A stretch of 64,000 bases of DNA, taken from contig CM045758.1 in the NCBI GenBank assembly GCA_025200525.1, positions 61,258,649 through 61,322,648 on the forward strand, given 5' to 3'. The notes under the pieces were generated by a model. It ran no database searches and was not told where the DNA came from. It saw only the letters and a program-made list of their open reading frames with translations. Of the stretch, positions 50,901 through 63,060 are shown piece by piece. The stretch comes from Camellia lanceoleosa (taxonomy: Eukaryota > Streptophyta > Magnoliopsida > Ericales > Theaceae). Both the position numbers and the translations under genes were made by a program. Positions within the stretch are counted from its first letter, which is position 1. Every line of letters starts with the position of its first letter.

Positions 50901-51960
50901 GAGCACCTTGTATGTGCCAGTTGAGATCCCTCCTAAAGAGTTCACCTGAACCGTCAACCACGAAGCAGAGGGCATTGGCGATGCGGATGGACCACATCTT
51001 AGAAAAGTTGGATATTAGAAGAATGAAGGCAAACTTCTTCCTTAATCTGTTAGGCTTGTCCAAGTGGGGAGAAGGTATTGGTTTTCAGCCATCGTCTCCG
51101 GCCGCTTAAGTTGTTGGAAAGGCCAGCCATCAAGTTGAGGGCTTCAATTTCCTACTGAGCAACTTCGTTGCACAGAATCCAGGTGGCTGCATCCTGGCCC
51201 ATGCTCCATTACCTTGGTGCTCGGGCGGTGGCGGATCGAGAGAAGAATACTTTTCCGGGCGTACAAGCAAGTTTCATCAATTGTATGTGACAATGAAACA
51301 TGCAAGACTACCACTGCCTACCAACAAATATTAGTAACGTACCCATCCATTCTCATTCTGCACGAATGTCATAAAAAAGACAAATAAGAGTACGCATTTC
51401 ATGAACTCGCTCAATAAAGTCCAGACAGCCCGCAACTTATGAATGACAGCTGCCTTCCTCTTCAAATGTAACTGCTATATATATATGCAAGATGATAACT
51501 TCAAGACAAAGGTATCCGTCATTCAAAAGTTGCGTGCAATGACAGGCAAGGTTCTCCATTTCTCTGACGAGATTTTCTTCATCAATTGCCTGGGCTTCTT
51601 GACTTTTCTGAATTTCTTAACCTCACCGTTACAACAGTTCGTGAAGTTGAAGAACTGAACAACTTTGTTAAGCAATTGAACATCACTTGGGATGGGAGCA
51701 CACTGTATGTGCAGACACAGTTCAGATACCTCCTAAAGAGTTCACCCTCTGAACCGTCAACCACGAAGCAGAGGGCATTGGCGATGCGGGATGGACCACA
51801 TCTTAGAAAAGTTGGATATTAGAAAAGGACTGAAGGCAAACTTCTTCCTTAATCTGTTACGGTTGTCCGACTCAGGTGGGGAGAAGGTATTGGTTTTCCG
51901 CCATCGTCTCTGGCCGCTTAAGTTATTGGAAAGGCTAGCCATAAACGTGAACGCTTCAAC
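47950..51960. repeat. Exon-module array: three direct plus two inverted (copy 2)
   Basis: The same roughly 790-bp module as at 14.4-17.7 kb. Direct anchors CTTGCATATATATATAG are at about 48608, 49399 and 50188. Inverted anchors are at about 50690 and 51473. The centre of symmetry is near 50.44 kb. Coding blocks read on - at 48290-48511 and 49460-49699, and on + in the inverted modules at 50882-51109 and 51586-51822 (the latter with LLDFSEFLNL and WDGSTLYVQT). One more inverted module than copy 1 shows the array changed after, or differs between, the duplicated units. Confidence 0.8.
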
Positions 51961-53264
51961 TCTTGATTGAGGCTGGGTGTGGAAGCGAATAGCTCTCTAC
52001 AAAATTTGGAAGCGTCATCCTCATTTCAACTCTTTCAATTGGCTTTCCTATGTTTTAAGTTGAATACCGTCAACTATGCATGAAATTGACCTTGAAAGAA
52101 AGAGTTGTTTCTTGTGTTACGGACTCGAATGCAGGTGCGGGTGCGGTATGTATGTCTGGTCGGACTAATTAAATCTTAACCCTACATTCAATAGTGCAGC
52201 GGGGTGGGGAAAAAATATCATATTTTTAGTCTAATATGTGACATAAAATGGTACTATATGTAACTCACAATGTCGAAATCACATTTATAGTAATTTCACA
52301 ATAATTTGCACATATAATAATTGTGTTATATACAATTATATAAGAAGTGTCGGTTGAAAAGTATCTGACACATATCCCATACCCTTGTCCGACTCTCAGG
52401 TGTCCGACACAGGTATTTGATCTATTTTGAAGAGTCCGTGTAACACAGATTGTTTCTAAACATAAGTTCCAGCAATATAAAATCAGCGAGTAGTACAAAA
52501 TTGAAAGCAGAATTCAACCGAGTGTGCTACCCGTTGTGGAAACAAGATTAGTCATTGTTTGTTTATCGAGTTTCTTATTTTTCCTTTTGTTGGCTACTCG
52601 AAAAAAAAAAAATTTGTTTTTCCCGTGCCAACATTACACAAATTTTTTTTCAAGTCTTCTTTCGTTATATATAACCCAACGTAACAAGTTCGCCATGTAA
52701 ATGCAGAACACCTTTTATGCTTGTTGCTAACTACTATGATACCTATGTTCAACTTGCAACACTGATAGCAGAGGGAAGACTTCCTATTCGAAAGGGAGAA
52801 AATACAAAAATCGAGTCTGAAGCAGTTCCTATTGGGTCCATTTCGATTAGTAGAGGGAAGAGTTCCTATTCGAATAGCACAAAATACGAAAATGGAGTAC
52901 AGAACAGTTCCGATGGTGTCGATTTCGGGTTGGGTGTGAAGGTATATGCGAATGATAGAAGACAAACAAGGAGACAGATAATGTACCAGCACGAAATAAA
53001 GGAAATACCAACCGGATCAGACGAACCGACGGTGGTGCTCGATTAACCCTTGCGGTTGTGCTCCACGGACAAAAATCAACTTAAAAAAAGTATTTATGCA
53101 TCCACTTCCATGGCTAGCCTTCCCAACAACTTAAGCTCGGCCCTCAAATATTTTTCTCTGTAAAACCCTACGGCTACGGGGAAATGGAACAACGGAGAGA
53201 CGGGCAGAGAGAAAGACAAACAAAGAGAGAGGTCCGAGATGGAAGAGAGACAGACGGGCCGACG
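51961..53264. other. Region between exon modules and satellite (copy 2)
   Basis: Counterpart of 17701-18919, with the GTCCGACAC-type repeats at about 52345-52450, the 79-bp tandem duplication at about 52770-52925 and a purine-rich tract at 53180-53265. No confident gene. Confidence 0.5.
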
Positions 53265-56200
53265 GAACTTACACCTCTTACGAACACTTGGCATTTTTTA
53301 TACTTGTTACGACAACTTACACCTTTTAATGGCCGACATCATTTATAAATTATTTTTGTTCATAAAAGTTACAGCTTGGAACTTATATCTTTAAATTAAT
53401 TTTCTTAATAAAAGTTACACCTTGGAACTTATATCTTTTCTAAAAACGAAGCATTCACCTTTATTGGGATTGGTCTACTTTGGGAACTTATATCTTTTGT
53501 AAAAACGAAACATTAAACCGATGATTGGTCTTCTTTGGGAACATATAGCTTTTGTAAAAACTCACAAAGTTTACAACCATTAAATTAATTTTACACCTTT
53601 CCTAAAATTTACACCATCTCTCGGAAATATTTACAACTTCTTGAAAAATTACACATTTTGTGGAAAAACCTTTTTCATAAAATTTCACTTCTTATTTCAA
53701 GTTACACCTTTCTTGAAAAACAAAACTTACATCTTTTCTATGGTAATTTACACCTTCTTGGGACAAACATACACCATATTTGAAAAGGTTATACCTTTTC
53801 TCAAATAATTTTCTTTTAACAAACTTTATGAAAAGCTTATTTTCCATAAAAGCGTCTAAGTTCCGTTTTTCCCCGAAAACACATAAGTTCCTAAAATCCA
53901 ATCACCTTGTTTTTGTCTTGTGGCAATGTGAGAGAGAAGGCGTTGGAGGGCTTGGCCTTTCTCGATACAACTCCGTTTGAGAGAAGGCGAGTGCAGGAGG
54001 GCTTGGAATAGCGACTCGAGTCCAAATCCAACCAAGTATGTCAATGTAAAAAGAACCGTTTTTAATATAGAGCAGCAGAGAGAGAGAGAGAGAGAGAGAT
54101 AGCGAGATCAGCGGACATAGAGACCTAGATGGACAATGATCGACGGAAGGACCGAAATCGACAGAGATCGGCAGAGAAGAACCCACATGGACACGCAGAC
54201 GGACCAAGATCATTTGGAGCAGGCGAGATAAGCGAGGATCGACAGAGAGAGACCGACATCGGCGGAGAATAGGCCGACATCGACCTGAGAGACCAAGATC
54301 GATAGCCAATCTTTCAAAAACCTTTCATTTGCGGCGGCGGTGCCGTGGAGGTGCCGATCTCGAAGCTGCGAGCACGGAGCCCACCGACGCTTGGGTGGTC
54401 GGCGAAGTCCTTTGATTTGTTCGATGGTTGTCTCAATTTGTTTATGAACACTTCGAAATGTTACTCCTTTTGTGTTTACTACTTAGAAATGAATATATGT
54501 TACTCCTTCTATGTTTACGAACATTTTGAAATGAACCCTTTGTTACTCCTTTTGTGGTTATGAATACTTTGAAATGTTACTCCTTCATACTTTTCGTCAA
54601 AATATTTACACCATTTTTTAAAGGTTACTCCTTTTGTGTAAGAATTTTTTGCATAAGATTTACACTTTTTCCTCGAACTTACACCATTTGTGAAGGCCCA
54701 ATTTAAAGCTATTTCGGAAGTCACTTATAACTTTTGTGAAAAATAAATTTCATTCGTTTACACCTTCAGCTTAAGCTTACACCTTTTCATGAAAATACTT
54801 ACACCATTTTTGAAAAGTTACTCCTTTTATGTAAGAATTTTTGGCATAACATTTATACTATTGTGCTTATATACTCTTTCACAAAAGGTGTAAGTTTGAA
54901 GAAAAAGTATAAATCTTATGATAAAAATTATTTCACAAAAAGAGTAACTTTTCAAAAAAAAAATATAAGCACTTCCACGAAAAGGTATAAGCTTAAGCAA
55001 AAGGTGTAAATTTGATGAATTTATTTTTTCACAAAGGGTATAAGTGACTTCCGAAAAAGCTTTAAGTTGGGCTTCCACAAAAGGTGTAAGTTCGAAGAAA
55101 ATGTATAAATGTTATGCCAAAAATTCTTACAGAAAATGAGTAACTTTTCAAAAAAAATATAGGCACTTCCACGAAAAGGTATAAGCTTAACCAAAAGGTG
55201 TAAATTTGATGAATTTATTTTTCCACAAAAGGTATAAGTTACTTCCGAAAAAGCTTTAACTTGAGCTTCCACAAAAGGTGTAAGTTCGAAGAAAAGGTAT
55301 AAATGTTATGCCAAAAATTTTTACAGAAAAGGAGTAACTTTTCAAAAAAAATATAAGCAGTTCCACGAAAAGGTATAAGCTTAAGCAAAAGGTATACATT
55401 TGATGAAATTATTTTTTCACAAAAGGTATAAGTGACTTCCGAAAAAGCTTTAAGTTGGGCTTCCACAAAAGGTGTAAGTTCGAAAATAAGCTATAAATGT
55501 TATGCCATAAATTCCTACACAAAAGGAGTAACTTTTCAGAAATAGTATAAGCACTTCCACGAAAAGGTGTAACCTTAAGCAAATTGTGTTAATTTGATGA
55601 ATTTTTTTTCCCACAAAAGGTATAAGTGACTTCCGAAAAACCTTTAAAGTTGGGCTTTCACAAACGGTGTAAGTTCGAAGAAAAAGTATAAATCTTATGC
55701 GACAAACAGATGTAAGTAACTTCGCAAAACGTCTAAGTTCCGTTTTTTCCCCCGAAAACCTGTAAGTTCCTAAAATCCAATCACACTGTTTTTGTCTTGT
55801 GGCAATGTGAGAGAGAAGGGCGTTTCGGAGGGCTTGGCCTTTCTCCCAGTACAACTCCGTTTCAGAGAAGACGAGTCTGGGAGGGCTTGGAATAGCGACT
55901 CCGAGTCCAAATCCAACCAAGTATGTCAATGTAAAAGAGAACCGTTTTTAATATAGAGCAACAGAGAGAGAGAGAGAGAGATAGACTGAGATCAACGGAC
56001 ATAGAGACCTAGATGGACAATGATCGGCAGAAGGACCGAAATCGACAGATATCGACAGAGAAGAACCCACATGGACACAAACAGACCAAGATCGCTGGAG
56101 ACAGAGCGAGATAAACAGGGATCGACAGAGAGAGACCGACATCGACAAAGAATAGGCCGACATCGACACAGAGAGACCAAGATCGATAGCCAATCTTTCA

Positions 56201-59200
56201 AAAAACCTTTCATTTGCGGCGGCGGTGCCGTGGAGGTGCCGATCTCAGAAGCCTGCGAGCACCGGAGCCCACCGACGCTTGGGTGCTCAGCGGGGGTCAC
56301 GAACCCTTTGATTTGTTCAGTGGTTGTCTCAATTTGTTTATGAACACTTCGAAATGTTACTCCTTTTGTGTTTACTACTTAGAAATGAACATATGTTACT
56401 CATACGTGTTTCTGAACATTTTGAAATGAACCCTTTGTTACTCCTTTTGTGGTTATGAACACTTTGAAATGTTACTCCTTCATACTTCTCGTCAAAATAT
56501 TTACACGATTTTTGAAAAGTTACTCCTTTTCTGTAAGAATTTTTGGCATAAGATTTACACTTTTTCCTCGAACTTACACCATTTGTGAAGGCCCAACTTA
56601 AAGCTATTTCGAAGTCACTTATACCTTTTGTGAAAAATAAATTTCATCGTTTACACCTTGACAATTTTACACCTTTTCATGAAAATACTTACACCATTTT
56701 TGAAAAGTTACTCCTTTTATGTAAGAATTTTTGGCATAACATTTATACTATTGTGCTTATATACTCTTTCACAAAAGGTGTAAGTTTGAAGAAAAAGTAT
56801 AAATCTTATGACAAAAATTATTATAGAAAAGGAGTGACTTTTCAAAAAAAATATAGGCACTTCCACGAAAAGGTATAAACTTAAGCAAAATGTGTAAATT
56901 TGATGAATTTATTTTTCCACAAAAGGTATAAGTTACTTCCGAAAAAGCTTTAACTTGGGCTTCCACAAAAGGTGTAAGTTCGAAGAAAAGGTATAAATGT
57001 TATGCCAAAAATTCTTACAGAAAAGGAGTAACTTTTCAAAAAAAATATAGGCACTTCCACGAAAAGGTATAAGCTTAAGCAAAAGGTGTAAATTTGATGA
57101 ATTTATGTTTCCACAAAAGGTATAAGTTACTTCCGAAAAAGCTTTAAGTTGGACTTCCACAAAAGGTGTAAGTTCGAAGAAAAGGTATAAATGTTATGCC
57201 AAAATTTTTATAGAAAAAGAGTAACTTTTCAAAAAAAATATAAGCACTTCCACGAAAAGGTACAAGCTTAAGCAAAAGGTGTAAATTTGATGAATTTATT
57301 TTTCCACAAAAGGTATAAGTTACTTCTGAAAAGCTTTAAGTTGGGCTTCCACAAAATGTGTAAGTTCAAAGAAAAGGTATAAATGTTATGCCATAAATTC
57401 CTACACAAAAGGAGTAACCTTTCAGAAATAGTATAAGCATTTCCACGAAAAGGTGTAACCTTAAGCAAATTGTGTTAATTTGAAGAAATTTTTTTTTCCA
57501 CAAAAGGTATAACTGACTTCCAAAAAACCTTTAAAGTTGGGCTTTCACAAACGGCGTAAGTTCGAAGAAAAAGTATAAATCTTATGCGACAAACAGATGT
57601 AAGTAACTTCGCAAAACGTCTAAGTTCCGTTTTTCCCCCGAAAAACCTGTAAGTTCCTAAAATCCAATCACACTGTTTTTGTCTTGTGGCAATGTGAGAG
57701 AGAAGGGCGTTTCGGAGGGCTTGGCCTTTCACCCAGTACAACTCCATTTCAGAGAAGACGAGTCTGGGAGGGCTTGGAATAGCGACTGCGAGTCCAAATC
57801 CGACCAAGTATGTCAATGTAAAAGAGAACCGTTTTTAATATAGAACAGCAGAGAGAGAGAGAGAGAGATAGACGAGATCAGCGGACATAGAGACCTAGAT
57901 GGACAATGATCGACGGAAGGACCGAAATCGGAGATATCGACAGAGAAGAACCCACATGGACCGCAGACGGACCAAGATCGCTGGAGAGCAGGCGAGATAA
58001 GCGAGGATCGGCGAGAGAGACCGACATCGACGGAGAATAGGCCGACATCGACATAGAGACCAAGATCGATAGCCAATCTTTCAAAAACCTTTCATTTCTT
58101 GGCGGTGCCGTGGAGGTGCCGATCTCGAGCTTCTGCGAGCACCGGAGCCCACCGGCGCTTGGGTGGTCGTGAAGTCACGAACCCTTTGATTTGTTGAGTG
58201 GTTGTCTGAATTTGTTTATGAACACTTCGAAATGTTACTCCTTTTGTGTTTACTACTTAGAAATGAACATATGTTACTCCTTCTGTGTTTACGAACATTT
58301 TGAAATGAACCCTTTGTTACTCCTTTTGTGGTTATGAACACTTTGAAATGTTACTCCTTCATACTTTTCTTTAAAATATTTACACCATTTTTGAAAAGTT
58401 ACTCCTTTTGTGTAAGAATTTTTGGCATAAGATTTACACTTTTTCCTCGAGCTTACACCATTTGTGAAGGCCCAACTTAAAGCTATTTCGAAGTCACTTA
58501 TACCTTTTGTGAAAAATAAATTTCATCGTTTACACCTTGACAATTTTACACCTTTTCATGAAAATACTTACACCATTTTTGAAAACTTACTCCTTTTGTG
58601 TAAGAATTTTTGGCATAACATTTATACCTTTTGTGCTTATATACTCTTTCACAAAAGGTGTAAATTTGAAAAAAAAAGTATAAATCTTATGACAAAAATA
58701 ATTTCACAAAAGGAGTAACTTTTCAAAAAAATATAAGCACTTTCACGAAAAGGTATAAGTTTAAGCAAAAGGTGTAAATTTGATAAATTTATTTTTTTAC
58801 AAAGGGTATAAGTGACTTCCGAAAAAGCTTTAAGTTGGGTCTCCACAAAAGGTGTAAGTTCGAAGAAAAGGTATAAATGTTATGCCAAAAATTCTTACAG
58901 AAAATGAGTAACTTTTCAAAAAAAATATAGGCACTTCTACGAAAAGGTATAAGCTTAAGAAAAAGGTGTAAATTTGATGATTTATTTTTCCACAAAGGGT
59001 ATAAGTGACTTCCGAAAAAGTTTTAAGTTGGGCTTCTACAAAAGGTGTAAGTACGAAGAAAAGATATAAATGTTATGCCAAAAATTCTTATAGAAAAGGA
59101 GTGACTTTTCAAAAAAAATATAGGCACTTCCACGAAAAGGTATAAACTTAAGCAAAAGGTGTAAATTTGATGAAATTATTTTTTCACAAAAGGTATAAGT

Positions 59201-61870
59201 GACTTCCGAAAAAGCTTTAAGTTGGGCTTCCACAAAAGGTGTAAGTTCGAAAAAAAGCTATAAATGTTATGCCAAAAATTCCTACACAAAAGGAGTAACT
59301 TTTCAGAAATAGTATAAGCACTTCAACGAAAAGGTGTAACCTTAAGCAAATTTTGTAAATTTGATGAATTTTTTTTTTCACAAAAGGTATAAGTGACTTC
59401 TGAAAAGTTAAATTAGATGGACAATGATCAACAGAAGGACCGAAATCGACAGAGATTGACAGAGAAGAACCCACATGGACACAGACAGACCAAGATCGCT
59501 GGAGACGGTCGAGATAAGCGAGGATCGACAGAGAGAGGCCGACATCCACGGAGAATAGACTGACATCGACACAGAGAGACCAAGATCGATAGCCAATCTT
59601 TCAAAAAACCTTTGATTTGCGGCGACGGTGCCGTGGAGGTGCCGATCTCAGAAGCCTGTGAGCACCGGAGCCCACCGACGGTTGGGTGGTCAGCGGGGGT
59701 CACGAACCCTTTGATTTGTTCAGTGGTTGTCTCAATTTATTTATGAACACTTCGAAATGTTACTCCTTTTGTATTTACTACTTAGAAATGAACATATGTT
59801 ACTCCTTCTGTGTTTACGAACATTTTGAAATGAACCCTTTGTTACTCCTTTTGTGGTTATGAACACTTTGAAATGTTTCTCCTTCATACTTTTCGTCAAA
59901 ATATTTACACCATTTTTCAAAAGTTACTCCTTTTGTGTAAGATTTTTTGGCATAAGATTTACACTTTTCCCTCGAATTTACACCATTTGTGAAGACCCAA
60001 CTTAAAGCTATTTCGGAAGTCAGTTATACCTTTTGTGAAAAAAAAAAAAAAATTCATCCAATTTACAACTTTTGCTTAGGCTTACACCTTCTTGTGAAAA
60101 TACTTACACCATTTTTGAAAAGTTACTCATTCTGTGTAAGAATTTTTGGCATAACATTTGTACTTTTGTGCTTATATACTCTTTCACAAAAGGTGCAAGT
60201 TTGAAGAAAAAGTATAAATCTTATGACAATAATTATTTCACAAAAGGAGTAACTTTCCAAAAAAATATAAGCACTTCCACGAAAAGGTATAAGCTTAAGC
60301 AAAAGGTGTAAATTTGATGAATTTTTTTTTTCACAAAAGGTATAAGTGACTTCCGAAAAAGCTTTAAGTTGGGCTTCCACAAAAGGTGTAAGTTCGAAAA
60401 TAAGCTATAAATGTTATGCAGAAAATTCCTACACAAAAGGAGTAACTTTTCAGAAATAGTATAAGCATTTTCACGAAAAGATGTAACCTTAAGCAAATTT
60501 TGTAAATTTGATGAATTTTTTTTTTTTCACAAAAGATATAACTGACTTCAGAAAAGTTAAATTAGATGGACAATGATGGACAAAAGGACCGAAATCGACA
60601 GAGATCGACATAGAAGAACCCACATGGACACAAACAGACCAAGATCGCTGGAGACAGACCGAGATAAACAGGGATCGACAGAGAGAGACCGACATCGACG
60701 GAGAATAGGCCGACATCGACACAGAGAGACCAAGATCGATACCCAATCTTTCAAAAACCTTTCATTTCTTGTGGCGGTGCCGTGGAGGTGCCGATCTCAG
60801 AAGCCTGTGAGCACCGGAGCCCACCGACGTTTGGGTGGTCAGCGGGGGTCACGAACCCTTTGATATGTTCAGTGGTTGTCTCAATTTGTTTATGAACACT
60901 TCGAAATGTTACTCCTTTATTGTTTACTACTTAGAAATGAACATATGTTATTCCTTCTGTGTTTACAAACATTTTGAAATGAACCCTTTGTTACTCCTTT
61001 TGTGGTTATGAACACTTTGAAATGTTTCTCCTTCATACTTTGCGTCAAAATATTTACACCACTTTTCAAAAGTTACTCCTTTTGTGTAAGAATTTTTGGC
61101 ATAAGAGTTACACTTTTTCCTCAAACTTGCACCATTTGTGAAGGCCCAACTTAAAGCTATTTCGAAAGTAAGTTATACCTTTTGTGAAAAAAAAAAATTC
61201 ATCCAATTTACACCTTTTGTTTAGGCTTACACCTTCTCCTGAAAATACTTACACTATTTTTGAAAAGTTACTCCTTGTGTGTAAGAATTTTTGGCATAAC
61301 ATTTGTACTTTTGTGCTTATAGACTCTTTCACAAAAGGTATAAGTTTGAAGAAAAAGTATAAATCTTATGACAAAAATTATTTCACAAAAGGAATAACTT
61401 TTCAAAAAAAATATAAGCACTTCCACGAAAAGGTATAAGCTTAAGCAGAAGGTGTAAATTTGATGAATTTATTTTTTCACAAAAGGTATAAGTGACTTCC
61501 GAAAAAGCTTTAAATTGGGCTTCCACAAAAGGTGTAAGTTCGACGAAAAAGTATAAATGTTATGCCAAAAATTCTTTCACAAAAGGAGTAACTTTTCAAA
61601 AAAAATATAAGCACTTCCACGAAAAGGTATAAGCTTAAGCAAAAGGTGTAAGTTTTCGTTTGTTTACACCTTTGGTAAGTCAACTCAGAAAATGAGTAAG
61701 TGTTCATAAAAGGTGTAAATTATTTCACAGAAGGCCTAAGTATTCATAAAAAGGTGTAAGTTTTTACAAAAGGCGTAAGTTTTCAGAAATCAGTTACGTC
61801 TTTTTCTGAAATTTCTTACGCCTTTCTTGAAAATATACGGCTTTTGTGAAAACTTATACATTTTTTATTA
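53265..61870. repeat. Palindromic AT-rich satellite / fold-back block (copy 2)
   Basis: Cleaner version of the block at 18.9-26.0 kb. GA-rich cores lie at about 54060-54410, 55950-56300, 57845-58180, 59410-59710 and 60560-60860. Right-arm sub-repeats (AAAAGGTGTAAGTTCG) start at 55079, 55273 and 55467, a period of 194 bp. The left arm near 56708-56750 is almost the exact reverse complement of the right arm near 56993-57035 over more than 40 bp. The block ends at 61650-61870 with shorter GTGTAAGTTTT-type repeats and then unrelated flank. Translated frames are Phe/Leu/Lys-rich repeat artefacts. Confidence 0.87.
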
Positions 61871-62797
61871 TTTTATTAATTTACCTGGAAAGTGACCTGC
61901 CTAGCAGGTCACCAATGTGTAAATTTTCAAATATTTTGATATAACCCAATACATACAAATGTGTAAATGCAACATACAAGGGTGTAAGTGCCTTGCATAC
62001 CATATGCAAGGTACACTTAAGAAAAGTCCAAGTTTCTTAGTCATTTTTGTCATTGGTCATCTTTCTTATTGAAATTCAATTGTGAAACTACAAGCGTGTT
62101 GTATATATGATGGGTGATTCTCAGAATAATGCACACCATTTTGTACCCTTTTCCATGTACTATTCAAGTCAAATTCATGTTTTGCAATTTTGAATATTTT
62201 TGTAAAATATAGAACACAAGCAAGAGGTTAACTAGAGTTAGCTTAAATATTTAGCAATTACTAACAGTGCCAATTTGGGACCATCCTCTTAGCAAAAATA
62301 TAAAAGAAAAACATTTGAATGAAATAAAATCCCCTGAATAACTGAAAACGAACACACAAAGTAAACTATCATAGAAAAAAAAATTCTTTGAATTAAATTC
62401 TCTTGATTTTTAATTTTGCATTATTCACACATCAATTCCCACGTTTATATCCTTATGAAGCTTAGCCGAATTTTCTTTTCATTGCTTTGCCTCATTGATC
62501 TAAGCAGCCTGAAAAATTGTTTTAAGAACAAAAAACTTTTTTTGCCTACGCCATACATATATATACATCGTTGCGCAGTCCCAGTTTCTTGGCATTTCAT
62601 GTCATGACAAGATCTGTGCATTTCACAGGCTACAAGAGATGTTGGTATCCAGCCTAGATAATAATTGGATGTTCAGTTGTTTATTTTCATATTCAGGTTC
62701 TATGATTAATAAATCAAACAATTAGCACATCACATACTACAACAATTCAGATTAACGAGTCCCAAACACAGCTTATGCACTGAAAATATCTGCCCAA
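61871..62797. other. Flanking DNA right of the array
   Basis: No gene is supported. A perfect 9-bp-arm hairpin with a 3-base loop (GTGACCTGC CTA GCAGGTCAC) is at 61892-61912, and an 8-bp-arm hairpin CCTTGCAT/ATGCAAGG at 61991-62011. The remainder is AT-rich unique-looking sequence. Confidence 0.5.
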
Positions 62798-63060
62798 TTT
62801 TTTTTTTTTTTTAGCAAATACAATCCTTTCTCATTTTTCTTTCAACCAAGAAAAGAACTTCATTCAAGAAGCAGGAGAATACAACTACCAGCTCATTAAG
62901 AAAATATTTATAAATATATATATATATATATATTACACCTGGAACAAAGAGGATGATAAGACCAGTACAGAAGAGACGTACAACCATGAGAAATAGAAAA
63001 GAACATCAACAACTAAAACTAATGCCAGCTACAACCACGGACTGTATGTAATAAGATATC
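62798..63060 (-). mobile_element. LINE 3' end, 5'-truncated, minus strand
   Basis: On the minus strand the sequence ends in a poly-A (T run at 62799-62812). It is preceded by a 3' UTR typical of plant L1-like LINEs: CTCTTTGTTCC, GGTGTAA, an AT microsatellite (62911-62932), then GAAGTTCTTTTCTTGG before the A tail. The ORF2 coding part is missing, as is usual for 5'-truncated insertions. The upstream boundary is approximate. Confidence 0.6.
62911..62932. repeat. AT microsatellite
   Basis: About ten TA units within the LINE 3' region. Confidence 0.8.

Larger units (their letters stand above)
33285..61870. repeat. Tandem ~33-kb unit, copy 2
   Basis: This is the second collinear copy of the unit that starts at base 1. 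It carries the same gene order and the same nested MITEs. It ends at about 61870, where the AT-rich satellite gives way to unrelated flank. Compared with copy 1 it has an extra low-complexity insertion at 36050-36291, one extra inverted exon module near 51.35-51.96 kb and five instead of four satellite core segments. The paralogue expected after the satellite (as at 26.1-33.3 kb) is not found to the right, so this looks like the right-hand edge of the array. Confidence 0.9.

Noticed and set aside
54827..61438. Many Phe/Leu/Lys-rich open frames of 60-150 codons in the satellite blocks
   Set aside because: They repeat with the 194-bp period, occur on both strands because the arms are inverted, and lack start context, introns or domains.
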